DNA from: Dillenia suffruticosa | Lineage: Eukaryota > Streptophyta > Magnoliopsida > Dilleniales > Dilleniaceae | Assembly (NCBI GenBank): GCA_033439265.1 | Contig: JAVTVX010000013.1 | Coordinates: forward strand, 7,652,501-7,716,500 | Reading direction: 5' to 3' | Length of the DNA stretch: 64,000 bases | Shown here: one piece after another, positions 49,459 to 60,275 of the stretch | Numbering within the stretch: the first letter of the stretch is position 1 | How the letters are laid out: each line of letters opens with the position of its first letter | The notes under the pieces: generated by a model | Seen by the model: only the letters and a program-made list of their open reading frames with translations | What the model was told of the DNA's origin: nothing | Databases searched by the model: none | Made by a program: the position numbers and the translations under genes

Positions 49459-51178
49459 CTTTTGGGACGGAGTCGGGCGGTGATGATGATTGTTGGTTTT
49501 TAAGTGCACTCCCAGTCCCAGCATCATCTGGTATCGAAGGAAGCTAAAATACAAATAATTTAAATTATTTTTGAAATGTAAAAGTAAAATTAATAAGAAA
49601 TAGAGAAATTACATACCTGAACACCAACAGCCCTTGCTTCATTAATCATATTCATCAATTCATCTTTATGTCCACTTCCAACATTCATAGCAACATGAAG
49701 AAGAACATTACTTAAGAAATTAGTAAGATTATGATTTTGTTCCATTAATTGTTGCATCATATTAGTTACATCTTCTTTGTCAACTCTCCTTGAATGTACA
49801 AATGCACTTGTAACTTTTCCTACACATCGGATTCTACCCCGCGAATCAGGACCTTTAACCTTTGACACAATATCACTTTTCCAAGCTAAATTTGAACTTT
49901 CTATTTGGCCTTCTTCTCTCTCGACACATTCCATTTGACTCTTCATCATTTCCTATAAAGGAAATAAATAAAACATGAATGTCCATAGATCAAGAACTAC
50001 ATAAAAATAATCATCCATACCACAACTTCTGATGCTTTTGTAGAGACTAAACTACCATCCAATCGGGTTCTACTTGTAATATAAAGTTCTGCTCTACAAG
50101 GTTTTGTCCCACGTTGTTGTGCTGTCTGTAATAATAAAATGTGATTCCAAGTATGTAAAATATTATGCAGTAAAATTAATTATAAGTAAAATAAAATATG
50201 AGTTGTTTATACCTTCTCATCAATGAGTTTGGCAAATGACTTAGATCCTAAGCAATGTGGATCCGTCAACTTTGCACGACATTCTGAATTTCTTTTACTA
50301 ATTTCCTAATACAAAGTACTAGAATTAAATGTATTCGATTAATAGTAATAATAAAAGAAATTGTGTATTTTTTAGGAGAGGACAAATGAATGAATGAGTG
50401 AGAAAAATTATTTATTTTTTACCTTCCCTTTATCACTTAGCCAGAAAGTAACAAGATCCTTGTACTGATTTGGATCAACCCTTTCATCTTCCATTCTTTT
50501 GATATTTTCTTCCACTCCAAGAGAATCATCGAACCACTTTGATTTCAAACTATTTTTAAAACTCTTCCATTTCTCACACAAATTTCCAATAACCCATTTT
50601 TTGGTGTCTGCTCTAAGTGGATTGAAATTAATCTTGCACTATAATTCAAAATGAAAGAAATAAAATTAGATGAATTAATTTTCAATTTATGTGAATGTAC
50701 AAAAAAATTAGATGGATTAATTCCATTTATGTGATGTATAATTTAGTAGATACCTCTATAATTTTCCACATGTCTTCTTTATACTCTGTTGGCATATCAC
50801 GCCAAGTCATATAATTTATGGGAGCAATCGAGTGGACTCTGACTATAGAACCAAGAAATCTAGTAAAGATCGTCCCATCAATTCATATCGGTTGATTTAA
50901 TTCATTCATTTGAACCATCATCCGTTTTCCTTTTTCTAAATCCCAAACATCTTGACAACGTGTTGGCCCTCTACATTTCTTCTTGAGAACTGCTAAAAAA
51001 TATTAGAAATGGATACTTATCTCAATGATATGTTTTTAAACCAAACCAAAGTTTTTAAACCAAACCAAATCAAACCTGGTGCAGCATCTTCGGCTTGTTC
51101 AGAGTGAAGTTGATTTTCGGATGGCTGTGATTCTTCATAATCAGCAACAATACTCATCCTTCGTTTAGTTTTTCCCAT
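49459..51178 (-). CDS. CACTA PttA-type (En/Spm, Transposase_24-like) protein gene
   Basis: Seven exons can be traced on the minus strand: 51076-51178, 50754-50989, 50423-50638, 50213-50305, 50021-50125, 49617-49952 and about 49459-49543, nearly all with GT/AG borders and consistent phase. Hallmarks of the plant PttA/En/Spm family are VLKKKCRGPTRCQDVWDLEK in exon 2, the W-rich segment KKWVIGNLCEKWKSFKNSLK in exon 3, RNSECRAKLTDPHCLGSKSF in exon 4 and the AQQRGTKPCRAELYI region in exon 5. The start at 51178 begins MGKTKRRMS. Such proteins bind CACTA subterminal repeats and assist transposition. One in-frame stop interrupts exon 2 (TGA at 50883-50885), so this copy is probably inactive. The true 3' end is uncertain. 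Confidence 0.8.
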
Positions 51179-51649
51179 GTTGAGTTAAGCAAAGTTTGAA
51201 AGAAGATTTTGATTAAGTCGAAAGAAAGAGTTGAGAATTTGAAAAATGATTATGGTTTTAAATATTTAAGATTTGAGGGAGGAGAGAGGTTTTGGAGGGA
51301 AAGAGGTTTGTAGAGATCATATATTATATATTTGATTTAAGCGCTCAAATAAATTTTTAGAACCCGCTATTTTTTCCCGCCGTTTTATGTAGAATTTTAT
51401 CTTTTTATTATTACATCATTATAATTTCTCTTCGCTTTTGTTATAATGTTTTTATTTTTGGTATTACATTCTTACTCTAAATATTACATTAGAATAAATA
51501 ATAACCCTAAATTTATATCATTACCTTATTTAAATTAATAATGTTAAATATATCATTATTCTAGGTAATTCATATTTAAAATTTTTGATATAATTATGTA
51601 AAAATTTTTATATAAAAAAAAAGTATTGACACGGAATATGTGGGCTGAC

Positions 51650-52015
51650 ACTGGCGCTCGGCCATGCCAACCCAGGCATGCCAGTGAACCCATGCAACCT
51701 CCCATGTAACCTCCTACACGGGCGCCTGACAATGCCAGGGCGGGCGCCAGTGCGTGCGCGCAATCTCCCGTGCGGGCGCCCGACAATGCCAGGGCGGGCG
51801 CCAGTGCGTGCGCGCAATCTCCCGTGCGGGCGCCCGACAATGCCAGGGCGGGCGCCAGTACGTGCGCGCAATCTCCCGTCCGGGCGCCCGACAATGCCAG
51901 GGCGGGCGCCGGTGCGTGCGCGCCCATGCATGCACCTCCCATGCAATCTCCTGTGCGGGCGCCCGACAATGCCAGGGCGGGCGCCAGTGCTTGCGCGCCC
52001 ATGCATGCAAGGGTG
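51650..52015. repeat. GC-rich island with 54-bp tandem repeat
   Basis: GACAATGCCAGGGCGGGCGC recurs with starts at 51728, 51782, 51836, 51890 and 51965: three exact 54-bp steps and one of 75 bp, where a unit carries 21 extra bases (CATGCATGCACCTCCCATGC region). Units contain the palindromes GGGCGCCC and GTGCGTGCGCGC. Because 54 is a multiple of three, several frames stay open on both strands; this is not evidence of coding. Confidence 0.9.
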
Positions 52016-52604
52016 CGACATTATTATTACTTATAACCTATTACTACTACTTAGTACTTACTTACTATTAACCTACTTACTACTTACTATACTATTAAAT
52101 TTTAAATTTTTGGGGGAAAAGACGGAGGGAAAGATATTTGCGGAGAAATTAATTTTGGAGGGAGGGAATGATGTTTGTGGAGAAATTAATTTTGGAGGGA
52201 AAGACGGAGGGAAAAAACTTATAAGTTGGAGGGAAAGATGGAGGAAAATAACTTATAGTTTTGCAGGGAAAGATGGATGGAAATTTGTTTGTGGAGAATA
52301 ATTTATTATATATTTGATTTAGTCCTCAAATCAATTTTCAGAATCTTTATTTTTTCCGTTTTTTTGTAAATTTTAATTTATTTTTTTATTATTACATCAT
52401 CAACAAATTAATTTTCTGTATTATTTTGTTACAATATTGTAAATTCTTACCCTAAATATTACATTTCAATAAATAATAACCCTAAATTTATATCATTACA
52501 TTATTTAAATTAATAATATTAAATATATCGTTATTCTACATAATTTAAAATTTTTGATATAATCCATATATAAAAATTTTAATATAATAAAAAATACAGA
52601 GACA

Positions 52605-52845
52605 TCGTGGGCCAAGACGGGCGTGGCCATGCCAGCACGAGCGCCCCACGCATGCCACAACACACAAGCAACTCCATGCAACTCCATGGAACTCCATGCA
52701 ACTCCAGCGCGAGCGCCCTACAATGCCAGCACGGGCGCCAATGCATTCCAGAGCGCCCCAACGCATGCCACAGCACACATGCAACTCCAGCGCGGGCGCC
52801 CGGCAATGTCAGCACGGGCACCAGTGCATGCAAGCTTCTGCCACA
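52605..52845. repeat. GC-rich island, second copy (diverged)
   Basis: This is related to the island at 51650-52015 (GCCCGGCAATGTCAGCACGG, GCGCCCTACAATGCCAGCAC) but with a different internal arrangement: repeated ACTCCATGCAACTCCATGGA and two CGCATGCCACARCACACA motifs. It holds the equivalent position in the duplicated 0.98-kb block. Confidence 0.8.
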
Positions 52846-53227
52846 TTATTACTACTTACTATGTATTTACTATTTACTTACTATCTACTTACTATCTTAC
52901 TAACTAACTTATAAATTTTTAAAAACTCTACCATATTATTACAATATTACTATATTATTAGTACTAATTATCAATTTTAAAAAACTCTACTATATTATTA
53001 TTACTACATCCTTACTACCTAACTTGTAAATTATGGAAAACTCTACTTACTACCTTTAAATTTTGATAATCATATACAATATGCAATGTAATTTTTAGTA
53101 TTTGTTTTAGTAAACATAAGGATATCACATCAATTATTATACTGTACCGAATGAATTAAAGGAAAAAAAGGAAAATAAATATAAAAATAGAGAATGATCG
53201 GATAATATGTAAACAAAATTACATTTT

Positions 53228-56200
53228 CTATACATATGCATCCCATCCTACTCTATCAACATCATCATCATCATCATCATTTATCGCCATTGATATATTT
53301 CCTTCATCTTCATCAACATTAGTTCGAACCCATGTCTGATTAGTTGATGGACTAGTTTCTGAATTGAAATGATGCATTGTGAAATCATCACCCATATCAA
53401 ATTCATCTCGAACTTTGACATGTTTTACGACAAGCCATCCTTTATGTCTTTCATCAGCCACATAAAACACTTTCTTTGCTTGGAATGCCAAAATTAAGGA
53501 TCATCCAGCAAATTAGCACCGGTATGATTGAGATAAGAAAAATTGACAAGAGTTGAACCAAATCTGTCCTTCTTGCATCCTCGTTGTAGGTCGACCCAAT
53601 CACACCGAAATAATACAAATGTATACATTCCGTTATAGTTTACTTGAATGATTTCTCTCAAGATACCATAATAATTAACTTTACCTTCAATTGGCCTTTT
53701 ATCCTTTGCACTTGCATAACTAATATCATCAACTGCTACCACAACTCCTGAATTCTGAGTTTGAAGGTATTTCTCACGATCTTTTATATGAAATCGATAT
53801 CCATTGATCAGATAGCCACTGTAATTTTTAATGAATGGATCCGGTCCACGAGATATCCATTTAATTTCATCTGTAATCTCTCCGTCATATTTTGGAATGG
53901 TAACCTATAAAAGTTAAAAGATTAAGTATTTATATAAAGAAAAGAAATTAATAATATTAAAAATGATATACTTACACGATGACTAAACCAAGTAGTGAAC
54001 TCTTTGCTATGAAGTTTGTCCATTTGAAAAGTGTTTAACTTCTTTCCACGATTTATTCTTCGAAGATGTTGCATATGTTCCCTTCATATATAATATATAT
54101 ATATATATGATATTAGAGTTTAAAAAATTAAAAATATATATGTAAAAATATATACTTACACTCTAAACGAAGCAATTGAGTCACTATTAAATACTATGTA
54201 TCTATGACATTGCTGCAATGACTTGTCGTCCAGACGAATTCGAGATATTCTTTTTCTCTTTTGTCTTTGAATATATGAACGTGTTCTTACTCCCAAAGGT
54301 CTTCCGATTGTTGTTAATGTGGACTCATCTTCTCCAAACACAATATGATTATCATCATTCCGCAATGCACGATTAAACCTTGTTTCAACGCCGTCTAAAT
54401 ATCTGGAACAAAATAGCAAACACTCATTTGCTATATATCCTTCTGCGATAGAGCCTTCAGGTTGTGCTCTATTACGTACATAGGATTTGAGTTGAAATAA
54501 GTATCTGCATACATATACATATATTATATTAAATTAAATACATATATTGTATGAAATTTAAATGTGTAGGTTAAATGAAATGAGCTAAAAAAGTTAAAAA
54601 ATAAAACAAACCTTTCAACTGGATACATCCACCTATATGTGACTGGTCCACCAATTCTTGCTTCAGTTGTCAAGTGAACCATCAAGTGTATCATGCTAGT
54701 AAAAAATGAGGGAGGAAAAATCTTTTCAAGCTCGCACATAATTTGTGGAACTGATACCTCTAATTGCTCAAGTTCTCGTGGGTCAAGGACCCTAGAGCAA
54801 AGAGATTTAAAAATATTACAAATTTTGATGATAACAGAGGTAACATTGTCCGGGAGTGATCCACGAATTGCTATAGGAATAAACTCTTGCAATAAAATGT
54901 GACAGTCATAACTCTTTAGACCTATTAACTTCCGCTGCTTCAATTGAACACATCTGGAAATATTAGTAGAACACTCATCAGGAAGTTTTAACTCCTTTAG
55001 AACCTTAAGAAATGCATCTTTCTCTTGCAAAGTCATTTGGTAACATGCTTTAGGCAACAATATATTTGTAGAGTTTGATCTACGGACATGTAAATCTTTT
55101 CTTATTCCCATCTCCTCAAGATCAAGTCTGGCCTTATAATTGTCCTTAGACTTTCCTTCTTGGCCCAGAATTGTACCAACAATTACATCAAAACAATTTT
55201 TTTCTGTGTGCATCATGTCAATATTATGTTTAATTAAAACATTTTTCCAATAAGGTAAATGAAATAATATGCTCTTTTTCTTCCATCCAGGCATCTCATT
55301 TACACTTGTTAAATCAAAGCCATCTAATTCTCGCAATACATCAGATCCGGATCGTTCATTAGGAGCAACTTTGAATTCTTGTGTCCCATCAAAAGAATGT
55401 TTATCATATCTGAATGGATGAGTTGACTCTAACCATCTTCGATGTCCCATATAACAATACTTTCGGCCATGAGATAACCATTGAGAACATGTATCATATC
55501 CACATACTGGGCATGCAAATCTACCTTTAGTACTCCACCCAGACAAATTTGCATATGCAGGAAAATCATTAATGGTCCATAAAAGTGCTGCATGCATTTT
55601 AAATGTTTCACTAACTGAACAATCATAAGCATCTACTCCTTGATTCCATAATTCTTTCAGTTCTTCCACCAATGGTTCCATGTACACATCTATCTTATCC
55701 CCAGGACTTCTAGGACCAGGAATAAGTAATGTGAGTATGAAGTTGGTAGATTTCATGCATAACCAAGGAGGCAAATTATATGGTATCATGATGACTGGCC
55801 AAGTACTATGTGAAACATTCATGGTTTTAAAAGGATTGAAACCATCTGCTGCTAACCCTAATCGAACATTTCTTGGATCAGAAGAGAAGTTAGGGTATAG
55901 AGAATCAAACTCTTTCCATGCAAGAGAATCTGCTGGGTGTCTTAAAAGTCCATCCTTTGTTCTCTTATCATGATGCTATCTCATCAAAGAAGCTGTTTCC
56001 CGACATGTAAATAGTCTTTGTAATCTAGGAATCAAAGGAAACCATCTCAATATTTTAGCAGCCTTTTTTTTTTTTTATTTCTTGACATCCTTCATCTCCT
56101 TTATCTGTATTTGATTTCCATCTAGAAGTACCACACACATAACATGATTCGTCTTTGGCTCTGTGTTTCCGGTATAACATACAATCGTTGGGACAAGCAT

Positions 56201-56828
56201 GTATTTTCTCATATGTCAACCCTAAAGATGAAATAGTTTTCTTTACTTCATGGCAACTATTTGGTAAGATGTTATCATCAGGTAATAATTCTCCCAAAAA
56301 TACTAACAGTAATGAAAAAGATTTGTTGCTCCATCCAGACAAACACTTTAAATGATATAAATGCACAATAGTTGTAAGTACAGAATATTTTGATTTTGGA
56401 TATACCGGTTTTTTTGCATTCTGAAGTATTTCTTGAAATTTATCTGAAGTAAAATCATCCACCTTAGTTGCATTTGCACTGAATGCATCATGTAACATGC
56501 CAAAGATATCATGCTGAAAAAGATTATCATGTACGTTTGATACATTAGATGCATCACACGTTGATTCTGTCTTTTTTCCATCACTTTCTCTATTGTTCTC
56601 TCCATGATATATCCACTTATCATATCCACGTTGAAACCCATAACGTAACAAATGATTAAACACTGTATGTGTAGGAAATCTCAATGTGTTAAAACATTTT
56701 ACACAATGACATGATATCTTCCCATCTATGGATTGAATATTTTGAGATGCAAATTCAAGAAATGTATTAACGCCAGTAATATATTCATCACTTGCTCTGG
56801 ATTTAGAATACATCCATATCTTATCCAT
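53228..56828 (-). CDS. CACTA transposase TNP2-type gene (damaged)
   Basis: Four exons fit GT/AG borders and phase: 54612-56828, 54160-54504, 53976-54081 and 53228-53904, about 1115 codons in all, the usual TNP2 size. Domains in order: Transpos_assoc-like N-terminus (MDKIWMYSKSR, SCHCVKCFN, HLLRYGFQRGYDKW), Transposase_21 (FACPVCG, GHRRWL, NIDMMHTEKNCFDVIVGTI), a DUF4218-type segment (FPPSFFTSMIHLMVHLTTEA, GPVTYRWMYPVERF), then a DUF4216-type region (YYGILREIIQVNYNG, LFRCDWVD). Transposase_21 is the catalytic part. Damage seen: a frame change at the A12 run (56064-56075), a TAG at 55976-55978 where the family has Trp, and a frame change near 53493. This copy is probably inactive but young. The start at 56828 fits the family; an upstream in-frame ATG at 57071 adds a hydrophobic stretch unlike TNP2. 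Confidence 0.88.
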
Positions 56829-57071
56829 GAAAATAATAAAGATTTGTAAAAGCACAGAAAGAGAGAAAGAGAGAGAATAAATGAAGATATTTGCAAAGCA
56901 AAGCAAATAAATGAAGAAGAGTAAGGGAGACAAAGAAATAAATGAAATACGGGAGAGGGAGAGAGAGAAATATGTTATCCCAATAACAGAGGAAAGAAAA
57001 GAGCAGAGTAGAAGACAGAAATAAATGAAATTAATATGATAAGATATTTTTTGCGCCAAAATTCGCGCCAA

Positions 57072-57749
57072 AATTAATTGAATTATGGTAAAAATTTGGT
57101 CTTTTTTCCGCCAAAATTAATTTAATTACCATTATCAAAAAATTAATAATAACTTTCTTCACGTGTGTGGCATGCGCTAGTGGTTGGTATGATCGAGTAA
57201 AATAAAAAGTTAGGATTTGTTTGGTTGTTGGAAGAGAATAATATGAATCAGAACATGCTTCTCTCATCATCTTCATCATCTTTGGGTAGAGATTAAAGAT
57301 AGGAATAGGTGATGTCCTCAATTAATAAAAATTAATGTTATAAAGCGGATAAAATTTCGGATAGATATTGGGATAGATATTGGATCGACAATATAAATTT
57401 AATTTTTCAAAGGTAAGTGATAATCTTGTGCATTGATTCTTGACTAATTGGTTGTTTGCAAGCCCTCAAACAAAAAATAAATAAAAGTTTTTAAAAAAAA
57501 TGAAAGTACGGTTTTCAAATAACATTTTATGTGATTTTATGTGTTAGAGTCTACAAATTTTAATTCTAAAAATTTTTCCTTCATAATTCATAATGAATTA
57601 AAATGATAAAATAATCACATAAATATTTTTTTTAGATGGTCGATTTGGTATTATAGAAAATCATAATTTAATTTTATTATAAATTATAAATAATAATATT
57701 AATAAATTTAATTTAATAATATAAAAAATTGAGCAATTAGTCGCGCAGG
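57072..57749. promoter_or_regulatory. Upstream region of the TNP2 gene, AT-rich
   Basis: No gene. The region lies 5' of the minus-strand TNP2 gene and should contain its promoter. No terminal inverted repeat of the CACTA type was found here, so the element does not obviously end at this point. Confidence 0.4.
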
Positions 57750-58425
57750 CAGCATGGTTGAGGCTGGCGGGTGCCAGGCCTGGGATGGGGGGGCCAGCCC
57801 TGCAAGCATGGAAGGGCCTTGGCGTCCGCGGGCGCCAGGGCTGGCATGGCGGGCGCCAGGCCTGCAAGCATGGAAGGGCCCTGGCGTCCGCGGGCGCCAA
57901 GGCTGGCATGACGGGCGCCAGGCCTGCAAGCATGGAAGGGCCCTGGCGTCCGCGGGCGCCAGGGCTGGCATGACGGGCGCCAGGCCTGGAAGCATGGAAG
58001 GGCCCTGGCGCCCGCGGGCGCCAGGCCTGGCATGGCGGGCGCCAGCGCTGCATGGATGGAAGGGGCATGGCCCGCGTGGGCGCTGCATGCTGGGCCTTTG
58101 CTGCTCGCATGCCCCGTGCAGGGTTGCATGCATGGAAGGCTGGCCTTGGCTGTTCGCATGGCCCGCGTGCGGGCACTGCATGGATGGATGGCCAGCACAT
58201 GCCATGAGTGCAAGCGCCCTGGCCCGCACGGTGGCATTAGCGGGGGCTCTTGCATCAACGCATGGAACGGGCAGCTCTTGCATCAACGCATGGAACGGGC
58301 TGTGGCATGCGTGGGCACTCGCGCTGCCCCTTGCATGCGCGCCCTTCACAGGCGCTGCATGAGCACATGCCATGCTGTGTGGCATGCGCGCCTGGCCGCG
58401 GGAGGCCCGATAGGCGTAGCAACAA
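57750..58425. repeat. GC-rich island with 62-bp tandem repeat
   Basis: TGCAAGCATGGAAGGGC recurs at 57801, 57863, 57925 and (as TGGAAGCATGG) 57987, exactly 62 bp apart. Units contain GGGCGCCAGGCCTG and CCGCGGGCGCCA. To the right (58030-58425) the sequence stays GC-rich with looser repeats, such as two copies of CTCTTGCATCAACGCATGGA, and many GCATG motifs. The style resembles the islands at 51650-52845. It lies between the TNP2 gene and the ORF at 58620-60275. Confidence 0.9.
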
Positions 58426-58619
58426 ATTTTTGCATATTAAAAAAATTAAAAAATTTAACATAAATAAAATTTTGAAAAATATAGAAAATGAAAAAAATAA
58501 CAGTACATTTAACATTTGGATTTTACATTTGGATCCATATATACATGACTTACATGATACATGAAACATACATGAAAAAAAATGATACATGAAAAAATAA
58601 AAAGAAGGAAAGTTTAGAA

Positions 58620-60275
58620 TTAAGGAAATTTAACTTTGGGTCGAAATTTTTTTGCTCTGGTCTGTTGAGAAGACGATGCACTTGCAGTTTCACCGGTCGT
58701 AGTGGCAGATGTAGTCGCAGCAGTCGCAGCAGAGGATGGAGCAGAGGATGGTATTCCTCTTATCACTTCATTGATATCAAAAGGATTAAGATTTGATCTA
58801 GGAGGAGAAGCAAATGAAGCGAATGAAGTCCGAGGAGGACGAATGACGAATGGGTAGGCCGGGCAGGCAGAGCTCGCAGCTGGTCTAGGTTCGGCGGTTC
58901 TGGAGGAAGATGGTCCGGAGGAAGATGGTGCGAGCTGCAAATGATCTCTGATTAATTTAATAAAATTACTATTGACCCCTACATCCGTCTCCATACTTAT
59001 CAAACATCCTATCATTCTGGCGTGATCTTCCTGGTTCTGCTCGTTAAAATTATAATCATGTCGTTTAAATTCATCAAATTTATCCCTTAATTCACCCGCT
59101 TCGTTTCGGATTTCCAACTTAAATTCATCAAAATTATGCCTTAATTCACCCACTTGATGTCGAATTTGTCCGATTTCTTCTCTGGCTTCGTTGCGAAACT
59201 CACCCACTTCATTGCGAAACTCAATGACTTCGGTACGAACCTCACCTAATTCACTCCGAACATTCTCCAAATGTAATTTCATCTGATTCATACATTCAAA
59301 CAATTCTTCCCATCTCCTTTTCTCATTTTCATTTACATCTTCATTTACATCAGTCTGTTGATTGACATCATCATCATCATCATCATGAACTTGTCGTGAT
59401 TCTTGAACACCTCTTCTTTTTAAATTTATCCAAATTCCATCTTCTTCTTGGCACACCCAATATGCCCTACGTAAAGTTCTATCGTTTATACTATTTTTAA
59501 TCATATTTAATTGTAAATGATATTCTTTTCTTAGATTTATTCCGTGACTTTTTAAAATACCACTTATCATACTACAATACGATAAATTATTATTAGAAGA
59601 ATCCCTTAAAGATATCATAAAATAAGGAATTAAAAAATGTAAACCTGGATTTTTTCTTTCAATTATACGCGCCATTAACCAAAAATCATCTCGAGTAATG
59701 GAGGTATAATTTCCGGCACGTGGTTTAATAGCATGTATAATTAGAAAATGCAGAATTCGATCTTGAAAATTTAAATCAGTAGCATTTGTACTAAAACATT
59801 CTAAATTATCATCCTTAAACACTATTTTAGCATCCATTATTATTTCAGTGTTTAAATATAAAGCACACTCTTCATACTCCACCCACGGAAGATTAGCCTC
59901 TCTGCATATCATCTCAGGACTCACTTTAATTATTTCACCATCAAAATAACTTTGAAAACTACAAGAACTAATATTACCATCAATAACTACACAATCGTTA
60001 TGAATTTGTTTCATATTATTATAAAAAATTCTAACGGCATTCTCATATATTTTTGTATCTGCATTAAGAATCCAAGATGGACACACTTCCTTCAAATAAC
60101 TTCCATACTCAAAACTTATACTGTCCAGAAAATTCCAATCAATTAATCGACCCGAAGTAATGTTGCGATGAGAAAATACCTTCCGAAACAAATTGTTTTT
60201 TTTCAGAGATGGAAAGTGTTTGCTTTCTTCAGATTCTACCGTAATTCTTTTCCCTTTTCTAGACGACGAGGCCAT
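58620..60275 (-). CDS. Intact plant-transposon-type protein with long coiled coil (551 aa)
   Basis: A single uninterrupted frame encodes 551 residues. Residues about 28-285 resemble the 'putative plant transposon protein' family: a folded N-terminal domain with KIYENAVRIFYNNM (75-88), VIDGNISSCSFQSYFDGEII (97-116), EMICREANLPWVEYEE (121-136), and DDFWLMARII with NPGLHFLIPYFM (196-220). An acidic run (298-303) follows. Residues about 325-415 are a strong coiled coil of seven-residue repeats such as VGEFRNEAREEIGQIRHQVG. The C-terminal 100 residues are rich in Ser, Ala, Pro and Thr and end in a basic tail (RAKKFRPKVKFP). The start at 60275 is the first ATG of the frame; the N-terminus SSRKGKR is basic. 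Function unknown. It may be the third gene of the CACTA element, another element's gene, or a host gene derived from one. Confidence 0.7.
   Translation of the reverse strand: MASSSRKGKRITVESEESKHFPSLKKNNLFRKVFSHRNITSGRLIDWNFLDSISFEYGSYLKEVCPSWILNADTKIYENAVRIFYNNMKQIHNDCVVIDGNISSCSFQSYFDGEIIKVSPEMICREANLPWVEYEECALYLNTEIIMDAKIVFKDDNLECFSTNATDLNFQDRILHFLIIHAIKPRAGNYTSITRDDFWLMARIIERKNPGLHFLIPYFMISLRDSSNNNLSYCSMISGILKSHGINLRKEYHLQLNMIKNSINDRTLRRAYWVCQEEDGIWINLKRRGVQESRQVHDDDDDDVNQQTDVNEDVNENEKRRWEELFECMNQMKLHLENVRSELGEVRTEVIEFRNEVGEFRNEAREEIGQIRHQVGELRHNFDEFKLEIRNEAGELRDKFDEFKRHDYNFNEQNQEDHARMIGCLISMETDVGVNSNFIKLIRDHLQLAPSSSGPSSSRTAEPRPAASSACPAYPFVIRPPRTSFASFASPPRSNLNPFDINEVIRGIPSSAPSSAATAATTSATTTGETASASSSQQTRAKKFRPKVKFP

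Larger units (their letters stand above)
51270..52920. repeat. Direct tandem duplication of about 0.98 kb, each copy with a GC-rich island
   Basis: ATATTATATATTTGATTTA at about 51320 recurs at about 52302, and the following 300 bp align closely (AATAAATAATAACCCTAAAT and TATATCATTAC in both). Each copy then enters a GC-rich island (51650-52015 and 52605-52845) and leaves it through a TTACTACTTACTA-rich tract. The block lies between the TNP2 stop and the PttA-type start, i.e. in the promoter region of the latter. Confidence 0.82.
48222..57071 (-). mobile_element. CACTA element 2: large, transposase-bearing (right terminus not seen)
   Basis: The terminus CACTACAAAACAAGTGAC starts at 48222, with motifs shared with element 1 (TCTCCAACGGATAG and ATCACCGTTGGA). 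Inward lie a minisatellite (48430-49030), a PttA-type gene (49459-51178), a duplicated block with GC-rich islands (51270-52920) and a TNP2 transposase gene (53228-56828), both genes on the minus strand. That order (TNP2, then the TnpA-like gene, then the 3' end) is standard for plant CACTA elements. The opposite terminus, expected to end GTAGTG, was not found by eye up to 64000. The end given here is therefore a minimum; the element may include the ORF at 58620-60275. Confidence 0.82.

Noticed and set aside
51556-52301. Long overlapping open frames on both strands in the GC-rich island
   Set aside because: The 54-bp repeat is a multiple of three and contains no stops in several frames, so all frames stay open; the predicted proteins are only repeat translations.
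57071-57400. Right terminus of CACTA element 2 just upstream of TNP2
   Set aside because: No GTAGTG end or inverted copy of CACTACAAAACAAG was found in this interval.
57661-58463. Frames of 100-225 codons around 57661-58463
   Set aside because: They are translations of the 62-bp GC-rich repeats in several frames and both strands; no domain, start context or codon bias supports a gene.
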